From assembly GCA_045541455.1 (NCBI GenBank), contig JAZQJA010000011.1, positions 1 to 30,126 on the forward strand: a DNA stretch of 30,126 bases, read 5' to 3'. A program made the position numbers and the translations under genes. This document shows, piece by piece, positions 16,978 to 24,550 of this stretch (positions are counted from its first letter, which is position 1; each line of letters starts with the position of its first letter). The DNA is from RGIG9041 sp045541455 (lineage in GTDB: Bacteria > Bacillota > Clostridia > Oscillospirales > QAKW01). Below the pieces are notes generated by a model, which saw only the letters and a list, made by a program, of their open reading frames with translations, was not told where the DNA came from and did no database searches.

Positions 16978-19482
16978 ATGGAAGAAGTAAAACACAGCAG
17001 TGAAATAAGTTTCGAGGGCCAAAAGGTCGTTGAAATTGATGTTGAAAAAGAGGTGCGCGGCGCATTTATCGACTATGCGATGAGCGTTATTACCGCACGC
17101 GCGCTGCCTGATGTGCGCGACGGCTTAAAGCCTGTTCACAGACGAATTTTATATACTATGTACGAAGCAAACCTTACCCCCGACAAGCCGTACAGAAAAT
17201 CTGTTACGACTGTCGGTGACGTGCTTGGTCATTACCACCCGCACGGTGACGCGTCGGTTTATGATGCAATGGTAAGACTTGCGCAAAAGTTTTCGCTTCG
17301 TTACCCGCTTGTTGACGGTCAGGGTAACTTTGGCTCGATTGACGGCGACCCGCCTGCTGCATACCGTTATACCGAGGCGAGAATGAAAAAAATCGCGCTC
17401 GAAATGCTGACCGATATTAAAAAAGACACAGTTGACTTTATGCCCAACTTTGACGACAAGGACGTTGAGCCGACTGTTTTGCCTGCACGGTTTCCAAACC
17501 TGCTTGTAAACGGTTCGTCGGGTATTGCGGTTGGTATGGCGACAGAAATTCCGCCGCACAATCTTACAGAGGTTATTGACGGAACTATCGCGCTTATGGA
17601 AAACCCCGAACTTGATATTGACGGGCTTATGGAGTACATAAAGGGTCCCGACTACCCGACAGGCGCTGTCATTATGGGCAAAACGGGCATCAGAAACGCG
17701 TATAAAACAGGCCGCGGTAAAATTTATGTACGTGCGAAAAGCGAGATTGAAGAATACAAAGAGGGCAGATTCCGTATTGTTGTAACAGAAATACCGTATA
17801 TGGTGCGCAAAGCGGCGCTTATTGAGAAAATCGCCGATGAAATTAAAGGCGAGCGTATTATGGGTATTTCGGACATACGCGACGAGAGTGACCAGGACGG
17901 TTTGCGTTTTGTAATAGAACTTAAAAAAGAGGCAAACCCGCAGGTTGTTTTAAACCAACTTTACAAATACACCGATATGCAGGCAACCTGCTCGGCTATT
18001 ATGATTGCGCTTGTAAACGGTGTGCCAAAAGTATTAAATCTTAAAGAGATATTATCAGAGTACATTAAGCATCAAAAAAGCGTTATTGTACGCAGAACTC
18101 AGTTTGATATTAACAAGGCGCGCGCAAGGGCGCACATTTTGGAAGGTCTTATAAAGGCGATTGATTATATCGACGAGGTTATTGAAATTATTAAAAAGAG
18201 CAAGTCGATTGCAGACGCCAAAACCGCGCTTATGGACAGGTTTGAACTGGACGAGGTGCAGGCACAGGCTATCGTTGATATGAGGCTTGGCCAACTTGCA
18301 GGCCTTGAACGCGAGAAGATTGAGGCTGAGTACAAAGACCTTACCAATAAAATTGCCGACCTTGAGGACATTCTTGCAAGCGAAACGAGAGTTTTGGAAA
18401 TTATCAAAGGCGACCTTTTGGAAATTAAACGCAAATACGGCGACGCACGCCGCACCGAGATTGGTGTGGGCGAAATTGGCATTGAGGACGAGGATTTAAT
18501 TCCCGTTGAGGACTGCGTTTACACACTTACAAACGCCGGATATGTAAAGCGTATACCCGTATCGGAGTATCGTGCGCAGCACAGGGGCGGGCGCGGTGTT
18601 ACAGGCCTTAAAACAAAAGAAGACGACGTTGTTAAAGAGATGTTTGTCGGCTCGACACACGATTATATTTTGTTCTTTACAACACTTGGCAGAGTTTATA
18701 AAATAAAGGGCTATGAAATTGCTGAAAGTTCCAAAACGGCAAAAGGCACAAGCGCTGTTAACCTTATCCCGCTGATGTCGGGCGAGAAGGTTGGCGGTAT
18801 GATACGGCTTAGCGAGTTTGCCGAGGGCGAATATATGATAATGGCTACCAAAAACGGTACCGTTAAAAAGACACCGATGAGTGAGTATGCAAACATTCGC
18901 AAAACGGGCGTTATTGCAATTATCACCGATGAGGGTGACGAACTGCGCGCTGTCACCAAAACAAGCGGTGACGATAATATTATTCTTGTCACACACAACG
19001 GCAAGGCGATTAAATTCCACGAAAGTGATGCACGTGCAATGGGCAGGGTTACCCGCGGTGTGCGCGGCATTAAACTTGAAGACGATGACTATATAATCGG
19101 CATGGAAGTTGAGCGCGAGGGTGCTTCTCTTCTCACCGTTACCGAAAACGGTTACGGTAAACGCACCTTGCTTGAAGATTTCAGGGTGCAGGCAAGGGGC
19201 GGTAAAGGTGTTACAAGTTACAACATTACCGACAAAACGGGCAAACCCGTTGCAACCGGTGTTGTTGACGATAACAACGACATTTTGCTTATCACCTCGG
19301 GCGGTATTGTAATACGCACTGCCGCATCTGAAATTCCCACCCTTAACAGAACAACGCAGGGTGTAAGAATTGTTAAACTTAAAGACGGCGTTAAGGTTAT
19401 TGATATGGCAAAAACAGAAAAAGAAGAAGACCTGCCCGAGCAGGAAAATACCGAACAGTCACCTGACCAACCTACAGAATAA
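16978..19482 (+). CDS. gyrA: DNA gyrase subunit A
   Basis: An 834-residue DNA cleavage and wrapping subunit. The catalytic tyrosine is Y131 in AAYRYTEARM. The quinolone-determining region reads HPHGDASVYDAMVR (87-100): Ala92 stands where E. coli has Ser83, and Asp96 matches Asp87. The C-terminal beta-pinwheel has the GyrA box QHRGGRG at 534-540, which distinguishes it from ParC, and an acidic tail (EKEEDLPEQENTEQSPDQ). AAGGA lies 12 bases before the ATG, a little far. The stop is two bases before the arm of a composite terminator that carries palindromic element copy 2. Confidence 0.98.
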   Translation: MEEVKHSSEISFEGQKVVEIDVEKEVRGAFIDYAMSVITARALPDVRDGLKPVHRRILYTMYEANLTPDKPYRKSVTTVGDVLGHYHPHGDASVYDAMVRLAQKFSLRYPLVDGQGNFGSIDGDPPAAYRYTEARMKKIALEMLTDIKKDTVDFMPNFDDKDVEPTVLPARFPNLLVNGSSGIAVGMATEIPPHNLTEVIDGTIALMENPELDIDGLMEYIKGPDYPTGAVIMGKTGIRNAYKTGRGKIYVRAKSEIEEYKEGRFRIVVTEIPYMVRKAALIEKIADEIKGERIMGISDIRDESDQDGLRFVIELKKEANPQVVLNQLYKYTDMQATCSAIMIALVNGVPKVLNLKEILSEYIKHQKSVIVRRTQFDINKARARAHILEGLIKAIDYIDEVIEIIKKSKSIADAKTALMDRFELDEVQAQAIVDMRLGQLAGLEREKIEAEYKDLTNKIADLEDILASETRVLEIIKGDLLEIKRKYGDARRTEIGVGEIGIEDEDLIPVEDCVYTLTNAGYVKRIPVSEYRAQHRGGRGVTGLKTKEDDVVKEMFVGSTHDYILFFTTLGRVYKIKGYEIAESSKTAKGTSAVNLIPLMSGEKVGGMIRLSEFAEGEYMIMATKNGTVKKTPMSEYANIRKTGVIAIITDEGDELRAVTKTSGDDNIILVTHNGKAIKFHESDARAMGRVTRGVRGIKLEDDDYIIGMEVEREGASLLTVTENGYGKRTLLEDFRVQARGGKGVTSYNITDKTGKPVATGVVDDNNDILLITSGGIVIRTAASEIPTLNRTTQGVRIVKLKDGVKVIDMAKTEKEEDLPEQENTEQSPDQPTE

Positions 19483-19483
19483 C

Positions 19484-19925
19484 AAAAAACCTCGATGATA
19501 TAGCGTTATGTTGTTAGCGAAGTTTTTGTTTTAGTATATACTGTTCGATTAGAACCAGCATCGCATTTGTATGTACAAATGCATTTGGGCAGAAGCCCAA
19601 ACCCACAGAGCAACAGAAAAGAGAAGATTCGCTTATCACGAGTCTTCTCTTTCTTTTTTGTCTGTATAGTGATATGCTGACTAAAGTCAGCGTGATATTT
19701 TTGCTTTGCAAAAGTGATATTAAACCTATCGGTTTAGTGATATTCTATTCGCTTATAACTTGGCGTAGCCAAATAACACTCGGCTGAAAGCCGAATATCA
19801 CTGCGAAGCAATATCACTCGCCGTACGGGGTCCCCACAAAACCGTGGCTTTTGTGGGGTGAAAAGGCGAATAGAGTTGCAGAAATGTTCGTTAAGAACAT
19901 TTCTGCATATCATCGAGGTTTTTTT
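19484..19925 (+). repeat. Palindromic modular element, copy 2, inside the gyrA terminator
   Basis: The outer arms AAAAAACCTCGATGATAT (19484-19501) and ATATCATCGAGGTTTTTT (19907-19924) are perfectly complementary and would be an ordinary bidirectional terminator without the ~405 bases in the loop. The loop holds a copy-specific stretch (19502-19550), then the part shared with copy 1 from AGAACCAGCATCGC (19551). After the GAGAAGATTCG/CGAGTCTTCTC stem, GTGATAT words start at 19669, 19692, 19714 and 19737, separated by palindromes. ATTCGC, the CTCGGCTGAAAGCCGA hairpin, CACTGCGAAGCAATATCAC, the CCCCACAAAA hairpin, GGCGAATAG and the terminal hairpin TGCAGAAATGTTC/GAACATTTCTGCA follow. The terminal hairpin sequence differs completely from copy 1 but pairs as well. 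Confidence 0.88.
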
Positions 19926-19936
19926 ATTTAAAGTGT

Positions 19937-20461
19937 TTAACTAAAAAGGCTTTTTACAAGTTGTATAAGTTTTGCATTTGAAGTTAAAATGCCAACGGTG
20001 GTTTGACCGCTTTCGGTGTATAAACAGGTATACCCGTTATACTCTCCTGTCAGCACAAAACTTATTTTATTTACATTAAACTCTTTATCACCGCTGTCAA
20101 GGGTAAGTGTTAAAGAGCAAGGCTTGTTATACTGATACTCGATAATAATTGCGTCAAGTGCGGCAGGGTCAATATTTTCAAGTTGTGTTAAAACCGCCAA
20201 ATATTCAGCACGGGATTGGTTAAACTTAAAAATCTCATTAAAACTTTCACCGTCGGGCGCAAGTTCTATTATCTTTTCACCGCTATGCAATACTATTTTA
20301 TCTGGCGCTTTAAATTCGGCAACCGTATCACTTTGAGTGCTTTTACCATCATTTTTCGTTTGAATATATTTTATAAGCCTTACTGCAGTAAAAGCATTTA
20401 CAATAAGTATTAAAATTATCAGTAAGGTTATAAAAAATTTTGTGTTATTGTTCAATTTCAT
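19937..20461 (-). CDS. Membrane-anchored protein of unknown function
   Basis: A 174-residue protein with an N-terminal membrane anchor (about residues 9-30, FFITLLIILILIVNAFTAVRLI), then a polar exterior domain of about 140 residues rich in beta-type text (PDKIVLHSGEKIIELAPDGE). I do not recognise the family. Its first 17 bases overlap the end of the upstream gene (20445-21302), so translation is probably coupled; only a weak GGAA ribosome site is present. A truncated copy of its first codons occurs at 21652-21702. It ends at the composite gyrA terminator. Confidence 0.75.
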   Translation of the reverse strand: MKLNNNTKFFITLLIILILIVNAFTAVRLIKYIQTKNDGKSTQSDTVAEFKAPDKIVLHSGEKIIELAPDGESFNEIFKFNQSRAEYLAVLTQLENIDPAALDAIIIEYQYNKPCSLTLTLDSGDKEFNVNKISFVLTGEYNGYTCLYTESGQTTVGILTSNAKLIQLVKSLFS

Positions 20462-21302
20462 AATAGTATTCCGTTGCTATTGCAATTGTTACTATGTTTC
20501 CGTCCGGTAAAGTATCAGTACATATTTCAATGCCTGCTTGAATGTTTAAAACATACTTTCCGTTTCGTTTTACAAGGTAAACATCGTCTATTTGGTAACT
20601 TACAAGGTCATCGCCGTGGTTTTCTTTTATAATTGATACAACATAATCAGAAATTTGACTGAACGTTAAATTTTCGATAGATGAAGCATCAAAATCTGTG
20701 AACGGTACAACATTAGGAAATGAGTAGGATTTAATTTCACCGTTAGCATATATAGAAATGATACACTGTTCACCTATTATGAAACTGTCTTTTCCGTATT
20801 TTTTAGCAAATCTAAAATAATAATATCCATCACTTTCAAAATAATCAGAAGACACAACAGAAAATTCTTCAAATGCTTCTCCCCAGTTTTCTTTAACAAA
20901 GTTTTTGGCAGCAGTTAAGGCTTGTTCTTGTGTTAAAATTTTCTTTTCAGGTGAATAAGACGATGAGTTTATAAGAGAAACTACTTCTTGCCGAAGCTGT
21001 TGGTCATTATTGAGATAAAAGCGAAGATTATTATATTCATCAAATCTGTATTCGTTGCCGATTGAATCGGTATAACTAAAGTGATCGTTTCCTATTATAT
21101 TGTGAATTGTTTCCTTAAACGAAAGGTTGGTTGCTGTTTTGTTTTTAAAGGCAAAACTTTTTGTTTTTGGTGCCGTTTGTTCTGTTAATACTATTTCAGG
21201 GCTTGTTTTGTTTAAATCTATAGCGGCATAGGCAAGAATATTACCGACTACAGAAACAATTAAAATTACAGATAATACAATAATTAATTTTTTGTTTTTC
21301 AT
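20445..21302 (-). CDS. Secreted or membrane-anchored PepSY/YcdB-like protein, paralog A
   Basis: A 285-residue protein with an N-terminal signal anchor (residues 5-27, KLIIVLSVILIVSVVGNILA). The middle (EQALTAAKNFVKENWGEAFE followed by EFSVVSSDYFESDGYYYFRF) resembles PepSY/YcdB-type domains found in secreted regulators of peptidases or signalling, but I am not certain of the family. It is a tandem paralog of 21689-22525, with long identical stretches around residues 129-155. The ribosome site AGGTGG lies about 8 bases before the ATG. It sits behind a promoter, a short leader ORF and an intrinsic terminator, so its expression may be controlled by attenuation. Confidence 0.8.
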   Translation of the reverse strand: MKNKKLIIVLSVILIVSVVGNILAYAAIDLNKTSPEIVLTEQTAPKTKSFAFKNKTATNLSFKETIHNIIGNDHFSYTDSIGNEYRFDEYNNLRFYLNNDQQLRQEVVSLINSSSYSPEKKILTQEQALTAAKNFVKENWGEAFEEFSVVSSDYFESDGYYYFRFAKKYGKDSFIIGEQCIISIYANGEIKSYSFPNVVPFTDFDASSIENLTFSQISDYVVSIIKENHGDDLVSYQIDDVYLVKRNGKYVLNIQAGIEICTDTLPDGNIVTIAIATEYYYEIEQ

Positions 21303-21323
21303 TTAATACCACCTTTTTATTTT

Positions 21324-21368
21324 TAAAAAACAAAAAGCGCAGGAGCAAAATTTACTTAGCTCCTGCGC
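21324..21368 (-). terminator. Intrinsic terminator in the leader of 20445-21302 (possible attenuator)
   Basis: On the minus strand: GCGCAGGAGC (21359-21368), a 12-base loop, GCTCCTGCGC (21337-21346), then TTTTTGTTTTTT. The stem is a perfect 10 bp and GC-rich in an AT-rich region. It lies between the promoter and the gene at 21302. The stop codon of the leader ORF falls in the loop. Confidence 0.88.
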
Positions 21369-21447
21369 GGGTACTTAATGCGAGTAGTGAATCAGTACAA
21401 AAAAGGAGCTGCAGCATTCTGAAATTTTTAACATTTAAAAAACGCAT
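21352..21447 (-). CDS. Leader peptide, 31 residues
   Basis: ATG at 21445-21447, with AAAGGAG 9 bases upstream and a consensus promoter 32 bases upstream of the ATG. The product starts MRFLNVKNFRMLQLLFC and ends LSTRAGAK; it is rich in leucine and hydrophobic residues. The last codons (R-A-G-A) form the 5' arm of the terminator and the TAA lies in the loop, so a ribosome reaching the stop would block the hairpin. This position relative to the terminator is the typical arrangement of a leader peptide that senses translation. What it senses (an antibiotic, an amino acid, or something else) is unknown. It could also be a small functional peptide, but the overlap argues for control. Confidence 0.7.
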   Translation of the reverse strand: MRFLNVKNFRMLQLLFCTDSLLALSTRAGAK

Positions 21448-21478
21448 TTTGCTTTCTCCTTTCTGTTATTTCATATAT

Positions 21479-21507
21479 ATTATATCATAATAGGGTTATA
21501 GTGTCAA
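21479..21507 (-). promoter_or_regulatory. Strong promoter for the leader peptide and 20445-21302
   Basis: On the minus strand: TTGACA (21502-21507), a 17-base spacer and TATAAT (21479-21484), a full consensus match. It is the strongest promoter I see in the window, which fits a transcript that is usually terminated early. Confidence 0.85.
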
Positions 21508-21651
21508 CACTGTATTTTTTTAACTTTTATTCCTTTGTTTTATAATTTGCGGTTAAGGGAAATAATTTTATAAGAATAAATAAACTACACACAGCATGTT
21601 GTTTTTATGTGGGATAGATTAGGTAGATAAGATAATTAATTATAATCAATT

Positions 21652-21702
21652 TTAAATATGAATAGCGGTTGTAAAAAATTTTGTGTTATTAGTCAATTTC
21701 AT
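21652..21702 (-). pseudogene. Truncated copy of the 19937-20461 gene start
   Basis: Reads MKLTNNTKFFTTAIHI then stop, against MKLNNNTKFF at the start of the 174-residue gene. It overlaps the end of paralog B (21689-22525) by 14 bases, in the same way that the intact gene overlaps paralog A by 17. Only the first ten codons are alike, then the sequence diverges. It marks where the tandem duplication ended or where the second copy was deleted. Confidence 0.75.
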
Positions 21703-22525
21703 AATAGTATTCCGTTCCTATGTTAATTGTTACTATGTTTCCGTCCGGTAAAGTATCGTCATATATTTCAACGCCTGCGTGAATGTTTAAAACATACTTT
21801 CCGTTTCGTTTTACAAGATAAATATCTTGTATCTGGTAACTTACAAGGTCATCGCTGTACGTTTCTTTTATAATAGGAACAACATAATCAGAAATTTGAC
21901 TGAATGTTAAATTTTCGACAGATGAAGCATCAAAATTGGTGAACTCCTCAGTATTAGGGGGACTATAGGTTTCAATTTCACCGTTAACATTTATTTTAAC
22001 AATGCATTGCCCGCCTTTTATAAAACCGTCTTTGCCGTATTTTTTAGCAAATATAAAATGGTAGCATCCATCGTTTTCAAAATAATCAGAAGACACAACA
22101 GAAAATTCTTCAAATGCTTCTCCCCAGTTTTCTTTAACAAAGTTTTTGGCAGCAGTTATGGCTTGTTGTTCTGTTAAAATTTTATTTTCAGATGCCAAAA
22201 TTACGGCTTTCTTTTGTAACCGCGCATCATTACTTGAAAACAATTTAAGATTATTATATTTATCAAACCAGTACTTATTGCCGGTAGAATCTGTATATCT
22301 AAAGCGTGCTTCTCCTGCTGTTTCAGGTGCTATTTCATTTAGTGTCAGTTCGGTTGCTGTTTTGTTTTTAAAGGCAAAACTTTTTGTTTTTGGTGCCGTT
22401 TGTTCTGTTAACACTATTTTAAGGTTTGTTTTGTTTGAATTTATAGCGGCAAAGGCAAGAATAATACCGACTACAGAAACAAGTAAAATTACAGAAAATA
22501 TTATAATTAATTTTTTGTTTTTCAT
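21689..22525 (-). CDS. Secreted or membrane-anchored PepSY/YcdB-like protein, paralog B
   Basis: A 278-residue paralog of 20445-21302: the same signal anchor (KLIIIFSVILLVSVVGIILA), the same VLTEQTAPKTKSFAFKNKTA segment, the same AAKNFVKENWGEAFEEFSVV core and the same end (EYYYEID). Differences concentrate in residues 60-125, where several residues are missing. The ribosome site and first codons (AGGTGGTATTAAATG) are identical in both copies. It has its own promoter (22623-22651) and no leader ORF or terminator. No catalytic residues are recognisable, and family assignment is tentative. Confidence 0.8.
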   Translation of the reverse strand: MKNKKLIIIFSVILLVSVVGIILAFAAINSNKTNLKIVLTEQTAPKTKSFAFKNKTATELTLNEIAPETAGEARFRYTDSTGNKYWFDKYNNLKLFSSNDARLQKKAVILASENKILTEQQAITAAKNFVKENWGEAFEEFSVVSSDYFENDGCYHFIFAKKYGKDGFIKGGQCIVKINVNGEIETYSPPNTEEFTNFDASSVENLTFSQISDYVVPIIKETYSDDLVSYQIQDIYLVKRNGKYVLNIHAGVEIYDDTLPDGNIVTINIGTEYYYEID

Positions 22526-22622
22526 TTAATACCACCTCTCAAATTTATTAAAATTGTTTTATAGCGCTTGCTTTTTAAAAAAGAGAATGTGAGTAAATAT
22601 TATTTTGCACCTTCTATTTATA

Positions 22623-22651
22623 TTTGTAAACAGATGCTTAAAAAGTTGCAA
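22623..22651 (-). promoter_or_regulatory. Possible promoter for paralog B
   Basis: On the minus strand: TTGCAA (22646-22651), a 17-base spacer and TACAAA (22623-22628), about 98 bases upstream of the ATG at 22525. The rest of the 22526-22724 gap is AT-rich and shows no hairpin with a T-tract. Confidence 0.45.
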
Positions 22652-22724
22652 TTTTATAAAAAAATATCAATTTAATAAAACTAACGGTATTATATAAGTT
22701 ATTTTATACAATAAGTATATAAAA

Positions 22725-24494
22725 TTAGGCTATAATTTTAACAAAGCCGGACATAAGGCTGTCTACCTCGTTTGGCATTAGATAGACATAGCGCAAAGTT
22801 TTCGAGTCGCCAAGGGTGAGTTGCCACAGCGCGCCTTTTGAAAACTGCTCTGCCCCAAGGTCGTTAAAGGTGGTTTGGATATTACGGTTTAGCGCCTCCT
22901 TTAAAATGGAAATATTGTTTTCGCTTTGCTGTCGCAAAAACTTATAACCGCATATTTTATAATTATCAAGGTCGTTATTTTGTTCAAGGCGGGAGATAAA
23001 GACGTCAACATCTGTTTTAAAGGTTTTGCCGATACAGTAGTTCATGGCATCGAAAAGATAGGGCATTTTAAGTGGGTTTACCCTAAGCGATACCGAATCG
23101 TCGTATTCGCCGTTGAAATAAATAATATATACAAAAAAGCTGTTTTGACCGAGTTTTAAATATTTTGTGTCCTCGTCAAGAAGCGCTGCGTATTTATCGC
23201 TGTCGCTTAGTTTTTTAAACTCGTCATAAAAGAGGGTTTGGACAGAAGGGATATTTTTCAGTTCGTGTTCCATAAAAAACTCTTTCACAATTTTGGGGTT
23301 TGGCAAAATTTGGTCGGCTGTCGTTTCAAATTTAACTATGGAATCTCGCTCGTCAACACTCAGATACACTTTTTTATAAACGGGCAGGGCGCCTTTTGTT
23401 TTATACAGCGCAATTACCCCGAATTGAGTTTCGTTTTCATCTGTTGCGTTTAAAAGCGTATTGACAGAGTCTATAGAGAGAATGCCGTCAATCTTTTCCA
23501 GTTTATAGTCTGATGCAATTTCAATTTTTGCGCTTACAACATCATTTGGTGAAAGTTTTGCATTTTCGCAGTAGTTACCGTACATTACAGGCAGGTACAT
23601 AACCGCATACAACAGTCCTGCAACAGCTGTATATACTGGCACGCTTAAAAGAATACCGCGTGCCGTTTTAAATTTTACGGCGGCGGTTATTACAAATGCG
23701 GTAAACGATATGATACCTAAAGTTATTAAGACATCGCCGCCGATTATGTAAAACAACTCTTCAAACATATAATAGCCGACAACCGAAAACAGCGAAATTT
23801 GAAGTGCTGTTAAAATTTTGCTTGGTTTTGAGTTTTTTCCTATCTTTTTAAAACCACGCACCGACAGGGCGGTAAATACACAAAACATAAGCAGCATAAC
23901 CGCATTATACAGCGTTGGCGACACAAACTCGGAAATTAAATCGTTAAATGAAATAAGGTTGTCAAATTTATAATAAAGTGCGGGTAATGCGCGGTTTAGC
24001 CGTGAAATAAACGCCGACACAAGAATTGGCAGTGTTAAAAACATTTCAAGCGACAGAAAAATTGCGTTTGAAACACTTTTTGCGGCAATAAGGCAAAACG
24101 ATGTTACAGCGGCGACGGAAAAGACGGGGGCTATGCACCACTTTGCAACAAGTGCTATATTGTAAAACTGCGCAATACCCGCAAAGTAGGGTAAAAGCGA
24201 AATAAAACTAAGCGCCACCGCCAAAAAGATATGCGTAAGGCAAAGGGTGTGCGATTTTATCGGTACTGAAAAGTAAAAGTCGAGTTTTGGGCGACGGGTT
24301 ACAAATGAAAACAGACGCACTGCAAACAAAATGGGCACCGTAGCTGTTGCAAAAATTGACAGCGCCGAAAAGAACGCAGGTGACCATAAAAGTTCGCTCA
24401 CCGCACCAAAATATCCAAAAATACCGGCGCTGAATATTAAAGCAAATGTTACAAACATCGACTTTACAACCTGTAAAATATACTTTTTCAACAT
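22725..24494 (-). CDS. Multi-span membrane protein of a YtrA-type ABC operon
   Basis: A 589-residue integral membrane protein, last gene of the GntR-ATPase-permease operon. About six hydrophobic segments lie in the first ~330 residues (for example LIFSAGIFGYFGAV, ALSFISLLPYFAGIA, FFSALSIFATATVPILFAV), followed by a large polar C-terminal domain of about 260 residues that may face outside. It is probably a second permease or accessory subunit, like YtrC/YtrD partners in Bacillus. The ATG at 24492-24494 has GAGG 7 bases upstream, so I prefer it to an in-frame ATG 18 codons earlier, which has no ribosome site. It starts 56 bases after the upstream gene stop. Confidence 0.8.
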   Translation of the reverse strand: MLKKYILQVVKSMFVTFALIFSAGIFGYFGAVSELLWSPAFFSALSIFATATVPILFAVRLFSFVTRRPKLDFYFSVPIKSHTLCLTHIFLAVALSFISLLPYFAGIAQFYNIALVAKWCIAPVFSVAAVTSFCLIAAKSVSNAIFLSLEMFLTLPILVSAFISRLNRALPALYYKFDNLISFNDLISEFVSPTLYNAVMLLMFCVFTALSVRGFKKIGKNSKPSKILTALQISLFSVVGYYMFEELFYIIGGDVLITLGIISFTAFVITAAVKFKTARGILLSVPVYTAVAGLLYAVMYLPVMYGNYCENAKLSPNDVVSAKIEIASDYKLEKIDGILSIDSVNTLLNATDENETQFGVIALYKTKGALPVYKKVYLSVDERDSIVKFETTADQILPNPKIVKEFFMEHELKNIPSVQTLFYDEFKKLSDSDKYAALLDEDTKYLKLGQNSFFVYIIYFNGEYDDSVSLRVNPLKMPYLFDAMNYCIGKTFKTDVDVFISRLEQNNDLDNYKICGYKFLRQQSENNISILKEALNRNIQTTFNDLGAEQFSKGALWQLTLGDSKTLRYVYLMPNEVDSLMSGFVKIIA

Positions 24495-24550
24495 AAAAAA
24501 ACCTCGTAAAAATGTGTTTTTAATAACAATTAACACAGTTTTGAACAATT

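Noticed and set aside
19669..19743. CRISPR array (regular GTGATAT repeats)
   Set aside because: The repeat unit is only 7 bases, the intervals are 15-19 bases, and each interval is a palindrome. No cas genes are near.
21540..21651. Hidden gene in the gap downstream of paralog B
   Set aside because: Only an AT-rich stretch with stops in all frames. The sole coding trace is the ten-codon remnant at 21652-21702.
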